Origin: Eggerthellaceae bacterium
Lineage (GTDB): Bacteria; Actinomycetota; Coriobacteriia; Coriobacteriales; Eggerthellaceae
Direction: 5' to 3'
NCBI GenBank assembly: GCA_900753095.1
Contig: CAADXT010000150.1
Coordinates: 1 to 8,195, forward strand
Length of the DNA: 8,195 nt
The translations under genes and the position numbers were made by a program. The notes under the pieces were generated by a model, which saw only the letters and a list, made by a program, of their open reading frames with translations, made no database searches and was not told the DNA's origin. This document shows positions 4,719-8,195 of the stretch, one piece after another (position 1 is the stretch's first letter; every line of letters starts with the position of its first letter).

Positions 4719-7574
4719 TTACTCTTCGCCTTCGAAGCCGATGGCGTCAAGCGCATCGCCGCAGCGCTTGCATACGTGCGGATGGTTCGTGTTGCCGCCC
4801 AACTCGCGGAAGTTCCAGCAACGGGGGCACTTTTCACCCGTAGCAGCAGACACTTCGCAAGCAAGCTCCGTGCCCTCAACGAACTCAACGCCGGCAACGA
4901 TGAAGAGCTCTTCAAAGACCTCGATGTCGAAAGAGTTCAGCACGGCAAGGGCAGCAGCAGGAACGCTCACCTTGACGGCAGCCTCCTGGCTCTTCTTGAT
5001 CTCCTTCGCGGCACGTGCTTCCTCGAGCGCCTTGGTTACCACGTCGCGAACCTCCATGATAGTGGCCCACTTGGCTTCAAGGTCGGCGGTGTCGGCGGGA
5101 AGCGCAGGCGTGAAGTCGGAGCGCTCAGCCCAATCGGCAAGCTGTACCGACTCCTCGCGACCCTCGCGGTTGCGAATAGCCTCGGGGTAATGCTGCCATA
5201 CCTCTTCGGTGGTGAACGTCAGCACCGGAGCCAGAACGCGCACCAGAACCTCGAGGATGTTCATGAGCACGGTCTGCACGGCACGACGGCGCGGGCTTTC
5301 CGGAGCCTCGGAGTACAAGCGATCCTTCGCAACGTCCATGTAGACGTTGGAAAGGTCGGTTACGAAATCGTACGTTGCACGGTAAACGCCGTGGAAACGG
5401 TACTCGTCGTAGGCCTTGGTAACCTCGTCGAGCATGCTGGCTGTTTTCGCCATCATGTACTGGTCGATGGGCTCAAGCTCGTCCCAGGCAACGCAATCGG
5501 TTGCATCGTTGAAGTCGCTCAGGTTGCCCAGCAGGAAGCGGAAGGTGTTGCGGAACTTGCGGTAGGTATCGGACGTGCGCTGCAGGATCTCGTCGCCGAT
5601 GGAAACATCCTGGCTGTAGTCGACCGAGCTGGTCCACATGCGCAAAACCTCCGCGCCAAGTTTCTTGTTCACCTCGTTCGGGTCGATGGTGTTGCCCAAC
5701 GACTTCGACATCTTCTTGCCGTCTTTGTCCATGGTGAAGCCGCAGCTGATGACGTTCTTGTACGGCGGGATGCCGTATGCCGCAACGCTGGTAAGCAGCG
5801 AGGACTGGAACCAACCACGATGCTGGTCGGAGCCTTCCAAGTACACGTCGGCAGGGCGCTGGAGGTAATCGCGAGCCTCGCAAACGGAGGTATGGCTTAC
5901 GCCCGACTCCCACCAAACGTCCAGAACGTCCTTGTCGGCCTGCAGGTGGTCGACGCCAGCGCCGCACTTGGGGCAGCAGGTGTCGGCAGGAAGGAACTCG
6001 GCAGGCGTCTTCTTGTACCAAGCATCGGCGCCTTCGGTTTTGAACAGCTCGATTACCGCATCGAACGTTGCCTCGGTTGCCACCGTTTCACCGCAAGAAT
6101 CGCAGGTGAACACAGGGATAGGCACGCCCCAATAACGCTGACGTGAAATGCACCAGTCGGGACGATCGGCTACCATGGCACCAATGCGGTTGGAAGCCCA
6201 GCCCGGATACCAGGTAACGTCGTTCTCGATGGCCTTCTTGGCCTTTTCGCGAATGCCCGTATCGTCCATGGAAACGAACCACTGGGTAGTTGCACGGAAG
6301 ATGACAGGCTCGTGGCAGCGCCAGCAATGCGGGTAGCTGTGGCTGATGTCGACGTGAGCCACCAGAGTGCCCTGGCCAAGCAGCCATTCGATGATGGCGG
6401 GGTTGGCCTCGTCGGTGGTCATGCCCTCCCACTGGCAGGAGCCGGCATAGAAGCGGCCTTCTTCGTCGATGGGCATCTTGATGTCCTTGATGCCGGCGGC
6501 CTGGCATGCGTTGTAGTCGTCGACGCCATGGCCGGGAGCGGTATGGACGCAGCCCGTGCCGCTTTCCATGGTAACGTGGTTGCCGGTAAGCACCACGCCC
6601 GTCTCATCAGCGTAAATGGGATGCACGTAGGTGGCACCGGCAAGCTCCGAGCCTGCGAAGATAAGCTTTTCGCCGTCCTTTTCCAGGAAGGAAAGCTCGC
6701 CCCAGCCAGCGGTTTCGGCCACAGAGTCAGCCAACTCGTTGGCCATGACCATAAGCTGACTGTCGACGATGGCCACCGCGTACTCCGCAACAGGGGAAAC
6801 GCACACAGCCTGGTTGGCAGGGAGCGTCCAAGGGGTGGTGGTCCAGATAACCACGCCCGACTGCGCGTCGCCCATGCCAGCAGCCTCAGCAGCTTCCTTG
6901 ATAACCTCGGGCATCTCGGTGAAGAAGAACTTCACGTAGATGGAGGGGCTTACCTCGTCGCCGTATTCGATTTCCGCTTCAGCGAGCGCGGTGTGGCAAT
7001 GGCTGCACCAATGGATGGGCTTGCGGCCGCGGTAGACGCTGCCGTCAAGGTAGAGCTTCTTGAAGATCTCGATGTTGCCGGCTTCGTATTCGGGCAGGTA
7101 CGTAAGGTAGGGGTTGTCCCACTCACCGCGAACGCCAAGACGCTTGAAGCCCTCGCGCTGGCCGTCGAGCTGCTTGGTGGCGTATTCGCGGCAGATCTTG
7201 CGGAACGTTGCCGTGTCGATCTTCGCCATCTTTTCTTCGCCGAGCTGCTCTTCTACCTTGTTCTCGATAGGCAGGCCATGACAGTCCCAACCGGGAACGT
7301 AAGGCGCATAGTAGCCGCGCATGGACTTGTACTTAACGATGAAATCCTTAAGGATCTTGTTGAACGCATGGCCGATATGGATGGGGCCGTTTGCATACGG
7401 AGGGCCATCATGCAGGATGAAGGGCGCATTGTCCTTGTTCTTTTCAAGCACCTTTGCGTAAATGTCGATGTCATTCCAGTACTGAAGGCGCTTGGGTTCG
7501 TTTTCAGGCAAGTTCGCACGCATCGCGAAGTCGGTGCGCGGCAGATTCATGGTTTGCTTGTAGCTGTTGGCCAC
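4719..7574 (-). CDS. ileS: Isoleucine--tRNA ligase
   Basis: This class I aminoacyl-tRNA synthetase charges tRNA-Ile and edits mischarged valine in the cytoplasm. From the GTG at 7574 it has 951 residues, typical for a bacterial-type enzyme. Visible landmarks in that numbering: the class signature HIGH (66-69), editing-domain motifs WTTTPWTLPAN (244-254) and GTGCVHTAPGHG (339-350), the adenylate-site sequence WWESGVSH (554-561), KMSKS (621-625), and a C-terminal zinc finger with CPRC (916-919) and CKRC (935-938). A second Cys-pair insertion (CDSC 491-494, CCPKC 533-537) fits the bacterial type. The frame extends 18 nt upstream to an ATG at 7592, but that codon has no spaced ribosome site. The GTG has AAAGGG (7581-7586) 6 nt upstream and gives ANSYKQTMNLPRTDF, which matches the normal family N-terminus. 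First gene of the ileS-lspA-rluD operon. Confidence 0.97.
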   Translation of the reverse strand: MANSYKQTMNLPRTDFAMRANLPENEPKRLQYWNDIDIYAKVLEKNKDNAPFILHDGPPYANGPIHIGHAFNKILKDFIVKYKSMRGYYAPYVPGWDCHGLPIENKVEEQLGEEKMAKIDTATFRKICREYATKQLDGQREGFKRLGVRGEWDNPYLTYLPEYEAGNIEIFKKLYLDGSVYRGRKPIHWCSHCHTALAEAEIEYGDEVSPSIYVKFFFTEMPEVIKEAAEAAGMGDAQSGVVIWTTTPWTLPANQAVCVSPVAEYAVAIVDSQLMVMANELADSVAETAGWGELSFLEKDGEKLIFAGSELAGATYVHPIYADETGVVLTGNHVTMESGTGCVHTAPGHGVDDYNACQAAGIKDIKMPIDEEGRFYAGSCQWEGMTTDEANPAIIEWLLGQGTLVAHVDISHSYPHCWRCHEPVIFRATTQWFVSMDDTGIREKAKKAIENDVTWYPGWASNRIGAMVADRPDWCISRQRYWGVPIPVFTCDSCGETVATEATFDAVIELFKTEGADAWYKKTPAEFLPADTCCPKCGAGVDHLQADKDVLDVWWESGVSHTSVCEARDYLQRPADVYLEGSDQHRGWFQSSLLTSVAAYGIPPYKNVISCGFTMDKDGKKMSKSLGNTIDPNEVNKKLGAEVLRMWTSSVDYSQDVSIGDEILQRTSDTYRKFRNTFRFLLGNLSDFNDATDCVAWDELEPIDQYMMAKTASMLDEVTKAYDEYRFHGVYRATYDFVTDLSNVYMDVAKDRLYSEAPESPRRRAVQTVLMNILEVLVRVLAPVLTFTTEEVWQHYPEAIRNREGREESVQLADWAERSDFTPALPADTADLEAKWATIMEVRDVVTKALEEARAAKEIKKSQEAAVKVSVPAAALAVLNSFDIEVFEELFIVAGVEFVEGTELACEVSAATGEKCPRCWNFRELGGNTNHPHVCKRCGDALDAIGFEGEE

Positions 7575-7938
7575 GGTGCACCCTTTCTTCATCCTTGTTT
7601 TTGTATAACCATGAAATTATACCCAACTTATGCGAATAGCGAACCACCCTAATGGCAAAGCGCCTTATCGCCCCGAAATCCCCACGTACCCTGCAGCGAG
7701 TATGTCAACGAAGGAGCATCGTTCCATGAATGCGAACCTATGAATCTGGCGCATATATCCTGCTTCATATTGCAAGAATCAAGCCTATTGCCGAGCAATA
7801 CAATTGCAGTTAAGGGGAATCGCTTCGCTTTGCGTTCATGGCGTTCTTTGAATCGTCTCTAGAGCCTAACCGCAAGAAAGAAGCGCGAGTCAGCCTATCA
7901 AGCAACCGCAAGATGGGCAGCTCTACAAGGAGGGCATC
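7575..7938. other. 364-bp divergent intergenic region without a gene
   Basis: This lies between the divergently transcribed ileS and ferredoxin genes. The ileS-proximal part holds the ileS ribosome site and promoter. The rest has lower GC and no convincing open frame; in the ferredoxin frame the nearest upstream stop is TAA at 7867-7869. A 10-bp direct repeat, AACCGCAAGA, occurs at 7868-7877 and 7904-7913. A TACAAT at 7799-7804 could be a plus-strand -10 box but lacks a good -35. AACGA (7707-7711) and TCGTT (7719-7723) form a short dyad. The ribosome site AAGGAGGG (7927-7934) belongs to the ferredoxin gene. I see no tRNA or riboswitch. Confidence 0.6.
7616..7643 (-). promoter_or_regulatory. 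Predicted promoter of the ileS-lspA-rluD operon
   Basis: The minus strand has a perfect TATAAT (7616-7621) with a poor -35, TTCGCT (7638-7643), at 16-nt spacing. Transcription would start near 7609, giving a leader of about 35 nt to the ileS GTG. No T-box stem, specifier loop or antiterminator fits in that length. Confidence 0.55.
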
Positions 7939-8195
7939 ATGAAAAACGGTAAAACCAAAAGCGCCGCAGAGCTCTACACCCGCGTTGACCTTGATGATGT
8001 TCTGTACACCGACAACTTTTCCGTATGCGATAGCTGCATAGGGTGCGGAAAATGCGAGAGGATATGCCCCGCCGAGGCAATCAAACTTGAAGATGGGCAC
8101 CCCACCTGGACGAAGGAAACGTGCCTTATGTGCTTTGGCTGCTTGCGCCTTTGCCCCACGGCCGCCATCCGCTACGGCGGGGCCGACCCGGAATC
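7939..8195 (+). CDS. Dicluster 4Fe-4S ferredoxin-domain protein, N-terminal part (3' end outside window)
   Basis: The visible 85 residues form a bacterial-type ferredoxin domain that should bind two 4Fe-4S clusters and carry electrons. Cluster motif one is C33-x2-C36-x2-C39-x3-C43-P and motif two is C62-x2-C65-x2-C68-x3-C72-P. An extra Cys30 precedes the first motif at the same three-residue spacing. A polar leader of about 29 residues comes first, with no signal peptide, so this portion is cytoplasmic. The spacing, including HPTW between clusters and CPTAAIRYGG at the end, resembles the ferredoxin part of EFR1-type flavodoxin-ferredoxin proteins. Here it begins the protein, however, and no flavodoxin domain precedes it. 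The ATG at 7939 is supported by AAGGAGGG (7927-7934), 4 nt upstream. It may be a small ferredoxin or the N-terminal domain of a larger redox enzyme; the window cannot tell. Confidence 0.88.
   Translation, partial: MKNGKTKSAAELYTRVDLDDVLYTDNFSVCDSCIGCGKCERICPAEAIKLEDGHPTWTKETCLMCFGCLRLCPTAAIRYGGADPE

Noticed and set aside
4776..7652. Long plus-strand open frames (4776-6146 and 6312-7652) opposite ileS
   Set aside because: They are antisense to a full-length ileS with all its motifs, lack ribosome sites and family features, and arise from GC-biased codon use.
7810..8168. Minus-strand open frames across the ferredoxin start
   Set aside because: The plus-strand reading has two perfect cluster-binding motifs and a strong ribosome site, and the antisense frames have neither.

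Overview
The window looks like an ordinary chromosomal segment from a moderately high-GC anaerobe. My best guess is a member of the Coriobacteriia, family Eggerthellaceae (Actinomycetota). The clues are codon usage, the ileS-lspA-rluD order, a Cys-tailed FeoB, a DUF6323/DUF6179-like gene pair and a dicluster ferredoxin. This assignment is inferred from style and gene content; no rRNA or marker search was possible.

Layout from left to right. Positions 2-709 (+) hold the 3' end of a ferrous iron transporter gene (feoB), cut by the left edge. It converges on a two-gene minus-strand unit: a DUF6323-like gene (1397-1939, transcribed first), then a DUF6179-like gene (769-1407), overlapping by 11 nt. 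Both are of unknown function. A 214-bp divergent intergenic region carries a recognisable promoter for that pair and weaker signals for the plus-strand gene to its right. That gene is a six-helix PAP2-family lipid phosphatase with a GTG start (2154-2843). It converges on a three-gene minus-strand operon and is separated from it by a strong bidirectional hairpin terminator (2998-3039).

The operon reads ileS (4719-7574), lspA (4144-4704), rluD-type pseudouridine synthase (3070-4140), with gaps of 14 and 3 nt. Its promoter (TATAAT at 7616-7621) and its terminator both lie inside the window, so this appears to be a complete transcription unit. The leader is only about 35 nt, too short for an Ile T-box. 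The right end (7939 onward, +) is the start of a gene whose first 85 residues form a two-cluster 4Fe-4S ferredoxin, resembling the ferredoxin part of EFR1-type proteins; it runs off the edge. The 364 bp between ileS and this gene hold the ileS promoter, a short direct repeat and no gene that I can support.

Functionally, the window covers iron uptake, isoleucine charging, lipoprotein signal-peptide processing, rRNA pseudouridylation, lipid-phosphate hydrolysis and an electron carrier. The only truly uncharacterised material is the DUF6323/DUF6179-like pair. I found no CRISPR array, mobile element, tRNA, rRNA or defence system.
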